Translations under genes and position numbers: made by a program | Shown: in pieces, positions 9,020 through 17,868 of the stretch | How positions within the stretch are numbered: the stretch's first letter is position 1 | Layout of the letters: each line of letters opens with the position of its first letter | The notes under the pieces: generated by a model | What the model was told of the DNA's origin: nothing | Database searches by the model: none | What the model saw: the letters and a program-made list of their open reading frames with translations, nothing else | From: Acidobacteriota bacterium | GTDB taxonomy: Bacteria > Acidobacteriota > Vicinamibacteria > Vicinamibacterales > UBA2999 | DNA length: 41,779 bases | Assembly (NCBI GenBank): GCA_013140775.1 | Contig: JABFSA010000084.1 | Span: 1 to 41,779 of the forward strand | Direction: 5' to 3'

Positions 9020-10170
9020 TACTGAATCCGCTTCTGCACACTCAATGAGGTGCGTGACAGGATGTCCGCGATTCTGTCGCCAGCCAGGCCGTCGCCGTAC
9101 AGGTGCGCCGGAGGATACGGTCCGTGCGCCACCTGGCGTTTGATGGCAGCCACGATGGCCACGCGATCGTGGCCGACATCGATGACATTCGGAGCGCGCT
9201 CACGGCCGTCCTGCCTGCTGCCGATGTTCACGGCAGGCGTCCCGACAAAGGCGCCTTCGCGTATCGAAGCACTGGAGTTGCCCACGAGACACGCGGCGCT
9301 GCGCATCAACCGGAGATACGTCTCCACGGGAAAATTCTTGTAGAAGCGGATGTACTCGGGCTTGTGGGTCTCGCGAAACTTGCGCATGCCCCTCGACACG
9401 TCCTCGGAACCGGCGTCCACGTTCGGCCAGAGCATCACGGTCGGCATCTGCAGTTCGTGAAGCGCCATCAGCGTCTCCTGGATCTGACGCTCTGCCTGTC
9501 CATACTCCGTCGTTACGGGATGCTGGCTCACGAGCAGGAACGGCTGGTCTGTCGCGATATGGCCGCCTACACCTTCCCGATCGAGCCATTCGGCGTCGAG
9601 TGCAGGAGAACCGGCCGCGAGCACCTCCGCGAGGAGATCGATACGCGGACAGCCCACGACGTGAACACTCTGCGGCTCCTCACCGAGACGCAGGATGCGA
9701 TCCGCCGCATCCCGATTCGCCGGAAAGTGAATGTGCGCCAGCTTGGTGATGGCGTGACGGATGCTCTCGTCGATCGTACCGGTCACCTCCCCGCCCATCG
9801 TGTGCGCCAGCGGGATGTTCATGTAGGCCGAGGCCACTGCTGTCGCCATCGTCTCGAAGCGGTCGCCCACCGTGACCACAACGTCGGGACTCAGCAGTTC
9901 GAAGAGCGTGGGGAGTTCCAACAGGCCGAGGCCGGTGGACTTGGCCATCGTCACCGGAGTCTCGCCTTCGACGATCATGTTGACTCGAGCGTCTGGAGTG
10001 AAACCGTCACGCTGGATCACATCGACGACGGAGCCGAACCGGTCAAGGAGCGCTGAAGCGGCGACGATAATCTGCAGATGAAGGTCCGGATGCGCCTTGA
10101 CTGCGCGCATGACCGACTTGATGCTCCCGTAGTTGGCACGGGAGCCGACGACGACACATACCTTACGCAT
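9016..10170 (-). CDS. neuC: UDP-GlcNAc / UDP-bacillosamine 2-epimerase (hydrolysing), NeuC-like
   Basis: 384 residues, ATG start. The family hydrolyses a UDP-N-acetylhexosamine while inverting C2, releasing ManNAc or its 4-amino-6-deoxy relative for nonulosonate synthesis. Visible signatures are GSRANYGSIKSVM (9-21), VTVGDRFETMATA (99-111), the block HTMGGEVTGTIDES (123-136) followed by IRHAITKLAHIHF, and VGCPRIDLL. GRANYG and GGEVTG-type motifs separate NeuC/LegG from the non-hydrolysing WecB type. It overlaps the deacetylase gene by 8 nt and the cytidylyltransferase by 4 nt, so the three are surely co-translated. The NeuB-type condensing enzyme expected between NeuC and NeuA is not in this window. 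Whether the substrate is UDP-GlcNAc or UDP-diNAcBac cannot be told from sequence alone. Confidence 0.87.
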   Translation of the reverse strand: MRKVCVVVGSRANYGSIKSVMRAVKAHPDLHLQIIVAASALLDRFGSVVDVIQRDGFTPDARVNMIVEGETPVTMAKSTGLGLLELPTLFELLSPDVVVTVGDRFETMATAVASAYMNIPLAHTMGGEVTGTIDESIRHAITKLAHIHFPANRDAADRILRLGEEPQSVHVVGCPRIDLLAEVLAAGSPALDAEWLDREGVGGHIATDQPFLLVSQHPVTTEYGQAERQIQETLMALHELQMPTVMLWPNVDAGSEDVSRGMRKFRETHKPEYIRFYKNFPVETYLRLMRSAACLVGNSSASIREGAFVGTPAVNIGSRQDGRERAPNVIDVGHDRVAIVAAIKRQVAHGPYPPAHLYGDGLAGDRIADILSRTSLSVQKRIQY

Positions 10171-11125
10171 AGGTTTTGAGATCCACGGACACGTCGCGAG
10201 TATCGAATCGCGGCAACTCGTACCGCGGCTCGCTGCCGATCACCGCCTGGCGACGAACGGTATTGAAGGCCATCGAATATCCACATTCCTCGAGCACGCG
10301 CAAGGTGTCGGCGTTGTACGTGTGAGGAAAACCGTACGGATAACAGAACGACACAGTGCTTTGCCCCGTGAGCGCCGCAATGACGCCAGGGCCGTTGCGT
10401 AGTTCGGTGCGCTGCGCGTCGTGGGAAAGGCGAGAGAGCACCGGATGCGTCTCGGTGTGAAAGCCAAACGTCATCCCGCCCCGGGCCATCTCCCCGATCT
10501 GAGAAGCGGAGAGATAGAGACTGCGTGCGAACTCCGTCGCGTCGCCGATGTACTTGTCGAACAGCTGCGACAAGACGCGAGTCGCAATCGGATAGGGCGC
10601 CTCGTAATTCAGGATGCGCTTGATTCTCACGTCAGGCGCTTCGTCGTAGCGATAAATTCCTTCACGGGCTCCCGGGGATCCGCTGGCCGCGCCCGCGCCG
10701 GCTGTGTCAACGCCTTCCGCGCGCAACGCTTCTCCAACTTCTGCCGTGAAACGGTCAGCGCCAAGCTGACTGAGCAGGAAGTGCGTCCGATGGACGTTCA
10801 GCAACGTTGGCGTATCACCGAGTGTAGATCCCGAGATGAAGAAGATGCCTCCCATCCCTCGTGCTCGAAGTGCCGGGAATGCGTACTCGTAGTGATCGAC
10901 AAACCCATCGTCGAACGTCAGCAGAGCCGTCGGCCGATCAAAACCAGAGCCCGAGAGGATGGCGCGCTCGAATGTCGGGCCGTCGAGCACGTCGTATCGG
11001 GCCTGAAGCCAGTCCAGTTGTGCTTCGAAACCGGAAACGGACAACGCCTTGATGCCGGGAAATGCCGTTCGTTCGACATCCCGTACGTAGTGATAAAAGA
11101 CGATGGTGCAGCCTGACGAGGTCAT
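10163..11125 (-). CDS. Polysaccharide deacetylase (NodB / CE4 family)
   Basis: A 320-residue NodB-homology protein that would remove N- or O-acetyl groups from a sugar. The metal- and base-bearing motif TFDDG is at 70-74, and the metal-binding HxxxH is at 223-227 within FGFHTETHPVLSRLS. CYPYGFPHTYN near 272-282 corresponds to the third CE4 motif. There is no signal peptide; the N-terminus runs straight into a strand (CTIVFYHYV), so the enzyme appears cytoplasmic and would act on a nucleotide- or lipid-linked intermediate, as in nonulosonate and LPS clusters. It overlaps the formyltransferase gene by ATGA upstream and the NeuC-like gene by 8 nt downstream. A deacetylase followed by a formyltransferase suggests exchange of N-acetyl for N-formyl (inference). 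Confidence 0.88.
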   Translation of the reverse strand: MTSSGCTIVFYHYVRDVERTAFPGIKALSVSGFEAQLDWLQARYDVLDGPTFERAILSGSGFDRPTALLTFDDGFVDHYEYAFPALRARGMGGIFFISGSTLGDTPTLLNVHRTHFLLSQLGADRFTAEVGEALRAEGVDTAGAGAASGSPGAREGIYRYDEAPDVRIKRILNYEAPYPIATRVLSQLFDKYIGDATEFARSLYLSASQIGEMARGGMTFGFHTETHPVLSRLSHDAQRTELRNGPGVIAALTGQSTVSFCYPYGFPHTYNADTLRVLEECGYSMAFNTVRRQAVIGSEPRYELPRFDTRDVSVDLKTYA

Positions 11126-11928
11126 ACGACCTGCTCTGGTTCGATGAGACGAAGGGCCGCGTCCCTGGACGCACGCGCCGCGAGGTATTCGTCGATCATG
11201 CCCGTATCAAAGTTTCTGTACAAAGTGCGTACTGCATTGGCGCTGAAGTTCTTGCGCTGATAGAGCCTGCCGCCAGGCCACTGTGGAACCGGACGAGTCG
11301 TTCCTGCCAGATGTGCGGCGGCCGCGCGCAGCAGCGCATCGGCCGCCGCGACGATTGTCTTGTTGCCGATGTCATGTGGGCCGTCGCCCTGAGCGATCGA
11401 AGGCCTGGCATGCGCAAGCATCGGACCCGTGTCGATCCCTGCGTCGAGATAGTGGATGGTGGCGCCGACGTACTCAGGCTCGCGATTGACGAGCGGCCAG
11501 AAGTTCGTGCCCGCCCCGCGATAGTAGGGAGACAACCCCAGATGAATATTGATGATGCGACCGTCGAACGCCGACAGCAGCTCTTGTCGCAGGATGCCGG
11601 TCCCGAAGACGAGGACAACGTCGGGCTGTGCGGCAATCATGCGCGCCACTTCCGCCGGGTCGTTGCACGCCCCCGCCGACACGACGCGATTCGCCCCTTG
11701 CGAACCGAGGCGAACAGCATCATGCGAGGCAAAATACTCGGCCTCGGATTCATCGCGATTCGCAAAGTGCCGCTGAATCACCGCTTCGTCGTCGGCGCTT
11801 TCGGCGTATCGCTCAGGGTGAAAGCTCTTTTCTTCCTGCCACACACCCACGAGGTCGCAGCGCTCGGCCACCGTGTTCGCAACGAACATATGGCGCCGAA
11901 AGGTGCTGGTCAGCAGAATGGCTCTCAT
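11122..11928 (-). CDS. Formyltransferase-family protein (sugar N-formyltransferase-like)
   Basis: A 268-residue member of the formyl_transf_N family, which uses N10-formyltetrahydrofolate. The catalytic Asn-His-Asp set is in place: N127 and H129 in RIINIHLGLSPYYRGAG, and D166 in LDAGIDTGPM. The N-terminal strand (MRAILLTST) and the FGTGIL segment match the Rossmann-like half. It lacks the C-terminal domain of Met-tRNA formyltransferase, and its position inside a glycan operon argues for a sugar-amine acceptor. It overlaps both neighbours by 4 nt. PurN-type or methionyl-tRNA activity is unlikely from context but not excluded. Together with the deacetylase just downstream it could install an N-formyl group on an amino sugar or nonulosonate. 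Confidence 0.85.
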   Translation of the reverse strand: MRAILLTSTFRRHMFVANTVAERCDLVGVWQEEKSFHPERYAESADDEAVIQRHFANRDESEAEYFASHDAVRLGSQGANRVVSAGACNDPAEVARMIAAQPDVVLVFGTGILRQELLSAFDGRIINIHLGLSPYYRGAGTNFWPLVNREPEYVGATIHYLDAGIDTGPMLAHARPSIAQGDGPHDIGNKTIVAAADALLRAAAAHLAGTTRPVPQWPGGRLYQRKNFSANAVRTLYRNFDTGMIDEYLAARASRDAALRLIEPEQVV

Positions 11929-13103
11929 GCCGCTGTCACCGCCTTCAACGCCTCGTGAACCAGACCGGTGTGGGCCACATCCATCGGAAACAATGGTGCC
12001 GCGCCCGTGAGCGAAAACGCCCGCTGGGCCGCGTGCAGATGCTGCAGCTTGAATGAGGGCCTGGAATAGAAGGCGAGCGCCGGCACCTTGTAGAGCGGCG
12101 CGAGGTACGAGTAACCGCCGTACGTGCCGACGAACGATCGTGCACCGGCGATGACGGCACTCTGCACCGCGAGGTTCTCAGACGGCGTGAGCGTGTTGGC
12201 GATGCTGACGACACGTCCGGATGAGTCGGGAACCCAATCGCTGTGCTCGTCTGCCTGGAAACCGGGGTTCAGCACGACCACCGGCGAGCGCTCGGCGAGC
12301 GACGTCACGACATCTCGAGCGAACCGGCGGTTCTCCTCAGTGGACGGAAAACATTCGCTGAAATAGAAACGAACCGCCACGTAGTTGGGCGGAAGGTTCA
12401 CCGGCAAAGTCACTGATGGGGGCCGCAGCAGCCGCGGCCGCGTGAACTGACTAATGAGCGCATACCCGGCATCGTCGCTCCAGTAGGGAGCGAACGCTCG
12501 ATACATGACGCCCGGGTGAAGAACCGCGAGGTCCGTTTGTCGTCGCTGCCGCGCGATCGCTTCGGTGACTCGTTCGTCGAAGACACCTGGCCGTCGGTGC
12601 TTCCGCTTCTCGTCCGCCACCGCCGTGCGGAAATCCGCGGGGTCGAACATCGCAAAGATGTCGAGATACTGCGACGGATCCCGCCCGTACCACGACGCCA
12701 CGCCACCTCTCGAGACAATCAACTCGCGCTCGGCCGCAAGATTCCAGTGCGAACGGACCCACTCGACGAACGGGATCCAGTACAGAAGCTCGAATCCCAC
12801 CTCCCCGGTCCACGGGCCGATGCACACCGGACCTTCCCCACTGAGAACGCGATCGACGTCGTCGAACAGCTGCTTGTGAGTCTTCTGCTGGCCGGCGACA
12901 CCGCGAAGCGCCTCTTTGAACTCCCGGAGGTCCTTACCCGTTGGCTGCGCACGGGCAGTCTCGACAAGCTCGGACACGCGTGTGTGCAGGGTGGCGGCGC
13001 GATCGCGCTCGGCTTCGCCGAGCTTACGAACAGCCCGCTCGAGCTCCGCGAGCCGCTCTTCGGCTCGACGTCCTGTCAGGACCGCGGCAATTCGCTGCAG
13101 CAT
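11925..13103 (-). CDS. GPWTGE-family putative glycosyltransferase with N-terminal coiled coil
   Basis: 392 residues. The first about 90 residues are an Arg/Glu/Leu-rich coiled coil. From 96 comes the signature GPWTGEVGFELLYW, then ELIVSRGGVASWYG, LHPGVMYRAFAPYW, YVAVRFYFSECFP and, near 322, VGTYGGYSYLAPLYKVP. The last motif looks like the donor-side glycine loop of a GT-B fold, and SRGG may be the N-terminal counterpart. I do not recognise a named family. The same module forms the C-terminal half of the protein at 1225-3894 and recurs at 22428-23690. It lies 10 nt downstream of the GT-B paralog at 13114-14715, with which it probably forms a complex by analogy with the fusion. Role inferred as glycan assembly; activity unproven. 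Confidence 0.75.
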   Translation of the reverse strand: MLQRIAAVLTGRRAEERLAELERAVRKLGEAERDRAATLHTRVSELVETARAQPTGKDLREFKEALRGVAGQQKTHKQLFDDVDRVLSGEGPVCIGPWTGEVGFELLYWIPFVEWVRSHWNLAAERELIVSRGGVASWYGRDPSQYLDIFAMFDPADFRTAVADEKRKHRRPGVFDERVTEAIARQRRQTDLAVLHPGVMYRAFAPYWSDDAGYALISQFTRPRLLRPPSVTLPVNLPPNYVAVRFYFSECFPSTEENRRFARDVVTSLAERSPVVVLNPGFQADEHSDWVPDSSGRVVSIANTLTPSENLAVQSAVIAGARSFVGTYGGYSYLAPLYKVPALAFYSRPSFKLQHLHAAQRAFSLTGAAPLFPMDVAHTGLVHEALKAVTAA

Positions 13104-13113
13104 CGCAGATGAG

Positions 13114-14715
13114 TCAGGGCGTCCAGCGACGTGTCCGAAGTGGCTTGAGGATGGACCGCTGCCACCACTTCGACGTCGCCTTGCCTGTCCGATGAACCGA
13201 ACGACGTCCCCACCTTCGCACGGGCTTCAGAGGGTTCGGCCGTGTCATCCACACATACAGGGCTCCGGGCGCGGCCGCGGCGAGGATCAACGGACGAAGC
13301 AGGAAGCCGTATGACGGGGCTGGCTGTGGAGCGGGTGCCGGGGCTGCGGCAAGACGCTCAATGGCATCGACAAAGATTGGCGTCGCCGGTCGATCGATGC
13401 CGTGAGGGCGGATGAAGCTACCGATAAACCTTCGCGTCTCCGCCCGCGCGGCTTCGGGATCGCGCAGCCGGTCGCTCAGTTGCGCCACATGCTCGTCGAG
13501 AGTGGACGCGATGCGGACGCAGCCGCCGTTTTCCGGCAGCAGATGATGAAAGTGAATCGTCCCTTCCTGGGTACCCGAAAACTCTTCCGCCAGCATCGAA
13601 AACACAGGGCGCCCGATGATCGCAGCCTCGATCATGGCGCTGGTGTTGATGCCGACAATGGCCGTTGAGTGGTACATCGAGTCGAAAAAGTCGGCACGGT
13701 TATCCGGATCGATCGGGTTGTATCCCGTGCGAGGGAAGAAGGCTGCGCCAGGAAGGTCCGCGAGCGGGTCCGGGTCCCACGCGTGACAGTTGTAGGGATG
13801 CGGCCGCACGAGGATGTTGATGTCTTTGAGGAAGGCATCGCCACTCTCACGCAGGGCGTCGATCCACCTGCGAACGAACGCAACCTCGGCCTTTGACTCA
13901 GAGATGAAGCTGGACGAACCGGTGAAGAGCAGAAATGGTCGCTCGTCTCGCAGGCCAACGCGCTCACAAAACGCTTTCCGATCGCGAGTGGTCGTTTTCA
14001 TGAACCACCGATCGAACAGCTGTGCACCAGTCGCGACGACCTTCTGCTCAGGGATGTAGTGATACTCGACCGCCTCGCGTTTCTGCACCTCGTTCCAGAC
14101 GATGACGCGATCGGGCTCGACGCGCAGCAGGCCCTTGTTCGTCAAGTTGTCCCAGCTGGCGACGCACGCTGCGGAACGAATGCCCCGCGCGCGCGCGGCT
14201 TTGATGAGGTCCACCTGTTCTGACGCGGCATCGATGAGCGGAGACACGAGAACCACGTCCGGCGCCGCAACATCGAGGAACTCGGCGATCGGCTTGCACA
14301 CCGGTATCGCCCGTTCTGCCGCCATCAGGAAGCGTTCGACTGCCTCCACTCGGGAAGGGGCCATCTGGGGAATCGCGTCGAGCCAGTGAAAGCCCTCGGG
14401 CAGGACTTTGCGCTTCATCCGCGCCCGCAGGCTCGTCGCCGCCGCGAAGCGAGGATGCAGGTATCGCGCGAAATCCATGATCCCGCGCAGGCCTTGCGCC
14501 ACGGCGCCCCACGTTCCCTGGTGCTCCGGAACCACGCCAAGAACGCGAACCCGGTCCGCGTAGGCAGCCTTAAGACCCTCGACACCGACAGGCTTCTTGT
14601 AGCTGTCGTTGACGACCGCCAGCGATACCTCGTGGCCCCTTGCGACACACTCCTCGACAACCGAGTCGTAGAATCGCAGGTACTCGCCCGAGTCCCAGAC
14701 GAAGAGAATCTTCAT
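13114..14715 (-). CDS. GT-B-like glycosyltransferase paralog (SWDNLTNK subgroup)
   Basis: 533 residues, ATG at 14715; an in-frame start at 14748 would put 11 unconserved residues ahead of the first strand MKILFVWDS. It belongs to the local GT-B family but to a distinct subgroup with the gene at 20791-22431: both read SWDNLTNKGLLR, VEYHYIPE or HEYHYIPE, RPHPYNCHAWDPDP and GINTSAMIEAAIIGRPVFS. The N-terminal region shows KPVGVEGL and a 'Y(L)HPRFAA' segment shared with that paralog. The tail is different from the charged-helix type: a hydrophobic segment (LILAAAAPGALYVWM, about 470-490) followed by a basic end (KPLRTRRWTP), as in a membrane anchor with a positive-inside flank. It is the first gene of the tight operon that ends at 136. 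Confidence 0.82.
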   Translation of the reverse strand: MKILFVWDSGEYLRFYDSVVEECVARGHEVSLAVVNDSYKKPVGVEGLKAAYADRVRVLGVVPEHQGTWGAVAQGLRGIMDFARYLHPRFAAATSLRARMKRKVLPEGFHWLDAIPQMAPSRVEAVERFLMAAERAIPVCKPIAEFLDVAAPDVVLVSPLIDAASEQVDLIKAARARGIRSAACVASWDNLTNKGLLRVEPDRVIVWNEVQKREAVEYHYIPEQKVVATGAQLFDRWFMKTTTRDRKAFCERVGLRDERPFLLFTGSSSFISESKAEVAFVRRWIDALRESGDAFLKDINILVRPHPYNCHAWDPDPLADLPGAAFFPRTGYNPIDPDNRADFFDSMYHSTAIVGINTSAMIEAAIIGRPVFSMLAEEFSGTQEGTIHFHHLLPENGGCVRIASTLDEHVAQLSDRLRDPEAARAETRRFIGSFIRPHGIDRPATPIFVDAIERLAAAPAPAPQPAPSYGFLLRPLILAAAAPGALYVWMTRPNPLKPVRRWGRRSVHRTGKATSKWWQRSILKPLRTRRWTP

Positions 14716-14951
14716 TGTGCCGAGCGGTACAGGCTCCCGCCCTCTCACCTACAGAAAGGCGCGTGCAAATACGGGCACACCACGACCACTACCTCAATCG
14801 ACGGAGGGAAACTCCGGAGGCAGGGTCCAACCGACTCTTTGACTGTGCATTATGTCGTGGTGAAGGGTTTGGGTGTGCCTTCTAACTCATAGATAGTATG
14901 AGATTTGAGTCGAGAGGGCAACCAGCGGCCCCGAGGCTCGGAGGCGGCGTG
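14716..14951. promoter_or_regulatory. Intergenic region, likely upstream region of the 14715-136 operon
   Basis: The 235-nt gap is the longest on the minus strand between 18352 and 136, so it is the natural place for a promoter serving the operon below. It is locally richer in A and T than the flanking genes near 14845-14910. On the minus strand CATAAT (complement of 14849-14854) resembles a -10 hexamer, but no good -35 stands at the right distance. It also contains the inverted repeat at 14886-14902. No gene is seen here. Confidence 0.35.
14886..14902. repeat. Inverted repeat CTCATA-N5-TATGAG
   Basis: Perfect 6-nt arms CTCATA (14886-14891) and TATGAG (14897-14902) flank a 5-nt centre. It lies in the gap upstream of the operon starting at 14715 and just past the end of the gene ending at 14952. 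It might be an operator for a dimeric regulator; with arms this short, chance is a real alternative. Confidence 0.35.
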
Positions 14952-16379
14952 TCAGACGCCGGAGCGACGCTTCAGGACGCCCAGCAGCAGGTGCCGGGCT
15001 GGAACGTGCCACAGGGGGCTTCGGCGAGGCTCTTTTTTCAGGGCAGCGACCCGCTCCACCTCCTCCGCCACAAGGGGAGCGACAGGCCGGTCGAGACCTC
15101 GGGGGCGCACGAAGGATTCGACGAACCGAAGGCTTCGCGCTCGTCCGGGTTCGGGGTTGGCCACAGACTCCTCCAGCTGCCGACAATGCTCGGTGAAGTC
15201 CGCCGCCACCTCGACCAGGCCTCCGTTTCGCGCCAGCAGATAGTGAAAGTGCATCGTCTGATCCTGGCCGCCGGCGAACTCGGTCGTCTGGATCGTGTGG
15301 ACTGACTTTCCGAGAATTCCCGCCTCGATCATCGCGCTGGTGTTCAGCCCGACGACGGCCGAGCAGTGGAACAGCGAATCGTAGAGCGCCGGATCTGCCT
15401 GAATCTTGGCAGCCTCCGTCCAGACCGAGGCGTTCTGATGGCCGAGCGCCGGCACGTTCTCCCACTGCTCGGCGTTTGCCGGATGCGGGCGTACGAGCAG
15501 TCCACATGCGGCCAGGCCCGGGTGCTGTCGAACGGCCGCCATCCAGCGACGCACGAAGCCCACCTCGTCCGGAGCCACAAATGGCGACGAGCACAGATAC
15601 AAGAGAATCGGCCGCGAAGGATCGAGCCCGGCGCGCAGGCAAAACTCCTCGCGCGTCGTGGACGGGCGCATGGCAAAGAAGTCGTCGAACCGGGACGCTC
15701 CAGTCACCACGATATCCTCCGCCCGCACACCGTGATAGTTCACAGCCTCGCGCTTCTGGTGGTCGTTCCAGACGATCACACGGTCCGGCGACACCCTCAC
15801 CAGCCCGCGGTTCGTGAGGTTGTCCCAGCTGAACGCGAGGAAGGCGATCGGGATACCCAGCCTGTGGGCGCTCTTGACGTAATCGGTCTGATACGAGCCG
15901 AAGTCGATGAGCGGTGTGATCAGAATGACGTCTGGCGCATGTGACCTGATGAAGAGCTCGTAGTACTTCTCGCTCGGCACGAGCGTCTCCGCCAGCTCCA
16001 ATCCCCGCTTGACCAGCGCACGACGTCCCGCCAGCGATCCGCCCGGTGCCAGACGTTCGGGCCAGCCCGGGGGCGCGTACGCCCGCGCACGGGCGGCAAG
16101 CTTGTCGGCGTGTGCGTAACTTGGATCGAGAAAGCGCACGTAGTCACGCGCCTGACGAAGCGGGCGCACGAACCGTTCCCACTCATCCAGGCGACGGACG
16201 GGATTCGTCACGACGTCAATCCGCGGGTTGTCGCGGAACTCGCCGGCCAGCTTCAGGGGTTTGTTTCGTTTGTGCGCGGCCGTGATGACAATCGAGTGGC
16301 CGCGCGCGGTCAGTTCCTGGAGAACGCCTTCGAAGTGTCGAGTCTTGCCGAGATTGTGCGTGAGAAACAGGACTTTCAC
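14952..16379 (-). CDS. GT-B-like glycosyltransferase paralog, short tail
   Basis: 475 residues from a GTG at 16379. The open frame extends to 16553 but the added 58 residues lie inside the neighbouring gene and have no counterpart; conservation begins at VKVLFLTHNLGKTRHFE. Core motifs are SWDNLTNRGLVR, VWNDHQKREAVNYHG, VVTGASRFDDFF, RPHPANAEQWENV and GLNTSAMIEAGILGK. It differs from the other nine in several ways: an N-terminal segment rich in DVVTNPVRRLDEW, DQT in place of the QEGT motif (GGQDQTMHFHYLL), and almost no C-terminal tail (it stops after LLLGVLKRRSGV). It starts 46 nt downstream of the GT-C-like gene and may share its transcript. The lack of a tail suggests a soluble enzyme or one recruited differently. 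Confidence 0.8.
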   Translation of the reverse strand: MKVLFLTHNLGKTRHFEGVLQELTARGHSIVITAAHKRNKPLKLAGEFRDNPRIDVVTNPVRRLDEWERFVRPLRQARDYVRFLDPSYAHADKLAARARAYAPPGWPERLAPGGSLAGRRALVKRGLELAETLVPSEKYYELFIRSHAPDVILITPLIDFGSYQTDYVKSAHRLGIPIAFLAFSWDNLTNRGLVRVSPDRVIVWNDHQKREAVNYHGVRAEDIVVTGASRFDDFFAMRPSTTREEFCLRAGLDPSRPILLYLCSSPFVAPDEVGFVRRWMAAVRQHPGLAACGLLVRPHPANAEQWENVPALGHQNASVWTEAAKIQADPALYDSLFHCSAVVGLNTSAMIEAGILGKSVHTIQTTEFAGGQDQTMHFHYLLARNGGLVEVAADFTEHCRQLEESVANPEPGRARSLRFVESFVRPRGLDRPVAPLVAEEVERVAALKKEPRRSPLWHVPARHLLLGVLKRRSGV

Positions 16380-16425
16380 GAGGGGACCACGGGCACGCCG
16401 GGCATTATATGGAAAAACATCGGCC

Positions 16426-17868
16426 CTACTCTCCCCACCACCGGTCGGTCCACATCGGAAGTCGGAAGGCATTCGTGACAGGCATCGCGAGCGCCTCCTG
16501 CTGAAGCTGACGGACGAGCTTCGCGGAGCGCTGTTCTCGAACACTCCCGGCATCGCTCAGCAGCGCTGGGGGCAGGCGTGCCCAGTCGTTGCGCACCTTG
16601 AACGCCTGGACACGCAGCATGTGATGCACTCCAGCGCTTCTGACGGACCATCCCACGGAGAGCAACGCCAGCAAGACGACGAGCGTCACGCGTCCCCGGA
16701 CGCGTGGGGTCTTCAGATACTCGAGCGAGCGTTGCGCCGCGACGAACGCCGCCACCGCATAGAAGGCTCCGGCCACCGAGATGATTTCGTGCTTCGTATA
16801 CGCGTACGACATCACGGCGTTCGCACCGAGCACAGCAGCGGCCACCACAAGCAGCCGCTCGCCATCGCCGAACGCGCGAGCCTTCACCCGGGTAACGACG
16901 ACCCAGACAAGCAGGCTCGTCATCAATGCCGAGGTCGCCACGGCGAGATAGAGCCGGGGTGGAATGCCCCCGAGATACCAGGCGCGGACCGTCTCGAAGA
17001 TTCCACCGTCCGGATCGGACAGCAACACTGAGAGCACGGACGTCACGACGTTGTAGACGTAAAACCAGAACGGATTCGATCCGAACTCCCGCTGGAGTTC
17101 GTCGGGCTCGAGCATCCGCAACAGATAGCCCGAACTCCTTTCGTCGAGGCCCGGTGTTCCCGTTGAAAGGGACAGGAAGCGAAACACGAAGTACGCGACG
17201 AGAAACCCCACCACCGAGAGGACGCCGCGACGGGACACTCCCTGCATTCCAGTGGCCCACGCCATGATCACGATGACGCCTGCCAGCAGGCCGGATTCCA
17301 GGGTGAGGCTGGCAGCGACCACCGTGGCGAAGGCGGCCACGTCTGTCCACCACCTGTGGCGCGACCTCGACAGGTTCAGGGCGATCAGGCAGAACACCAC
17401 GATCTCGAGAAAGTGGTTGATTGGAAACCCCTCGCGAACCAGACCGCGGAACGTGTGCAACCCAGTCAATACGGTGAGCCCGAAGATCGCCGCCGCACTG
17501 TCGGCCCACGTGCGCACTCGCAATGCCGACACAAACAGCAGCAGTGCCGCGGTCAGGAGCAGCGCATGGAATCCTCGGTACACAAGCCAGTAGTGACCGT
17601 CCGCGAGGTCGAACAGGATCTTGATCTGAGCGATCCGCAGAGGACGGAGGTACGCCGCTCCGCCAATCTGGTCGGTGAACGCAGCCCACACCGACGGAGC
17701 CCGTTCGGCGTCGACAATTTCGAAGAGGCTGTCTGAGACCTGCACTGGCACTCGCAACAGGTCGTACGACAATGCCAGCGCGATCAGGCCGGCGATCACG
17801 TACGCGGCCACACGCGGACTCACGACACTCGCGCTTGTCGAGGGGCCGGGCGAACTATCGTTCGACAT
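16426..17868 (-). CDS. GT-C-like polytopic membrane glycosyltransferase (cassette 1)
   Basis: 480 residues with about ten hydrophobic segments. After the first segment (about 20-38) comes an outer loop with PVQVSDSLFEIVD (Asp46) and then AAYLRPLRIAQIK (YLRPL 73-77). Asp in the first outer loop and the Y-x-RPL motif before a hydrophobic 'FHALLL' helix are features of bacterial GT-C-type proteins that use polyprenyl-phosphate sugars. The C-terminal extracytoplasmic or soluble region is short and ends RWWGE. Its closest relative here is 33415-34923 over the full length, and more distantly 36022-37950. I chose the ATG at 17868; a GTG/ATG further up at 17892 would add 8 residues. Its start overlaps by 14 nt the end of the TM-ankyrin gene. 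Confidence 0.78.
   Translation of the reverse strand: MSNDSSPGPSTSASVVSPRVAAYVIAGLIALALSYDLLRVPVQVSDSLFEIVDAERAPSVWAAFTDQIGGAAYLRPLRIAQIKILFDLADGHYWLVYRGFHALLLTAALLLFVSALRVRTWADSAAAIFGLTVLTGLHTFRGLVREGFPINHFLEIVVFCLIALNLSRSRHRWWTDVAAFATVVAASLTLESGLLAGVIVIMAWATGMQGVSRRGVLSVVGFLVAYFVFRFLSLSTGTPGLDERSSGYLLRMLEPDELQREFGSNPFWFYVYNVVTSVLSVLLSDPDGGIFETVRAWYLGGIPPRLYLAVATSALMTSLLVWVVVTRVKARAFGDGERLLVVAAAVLGANAVMSYAYTKHEIISVAGAFYAVAAFVAAQRSLEYLKTPRVRGRVTLVVLLALLSVGWSVRSAGVHHMLRVQAFKVRNDWARLPPALLSDAGSVREQRSAKLVRQLQQEALAMPVTNAFRLPMWTDRWWGE

Noticed and set aside
9103..10056. Open frame on the plus strand (317 codons)
   Set aside because: Antisense of the NeuC-like gene, whose family motifs are unambiguous.
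14887..15642. Minus-strand frame of 251 codons ahead of the promoter gap
   Set aside because: It lies in another frame of the GT-B paralog at 14952-16379 and has a low-complexity Gly/Arg/Ala composition typical of a shifted GC-rich frame.
16376..17689. Minus-strand frame of 437 codons
   Set aside because: It is a shifted frame of the GT-C-like gene; it is Arg/Gly-rich without membrane segments, whereas the chosen frame has regular hydrophobic helices shared with two paralogs.
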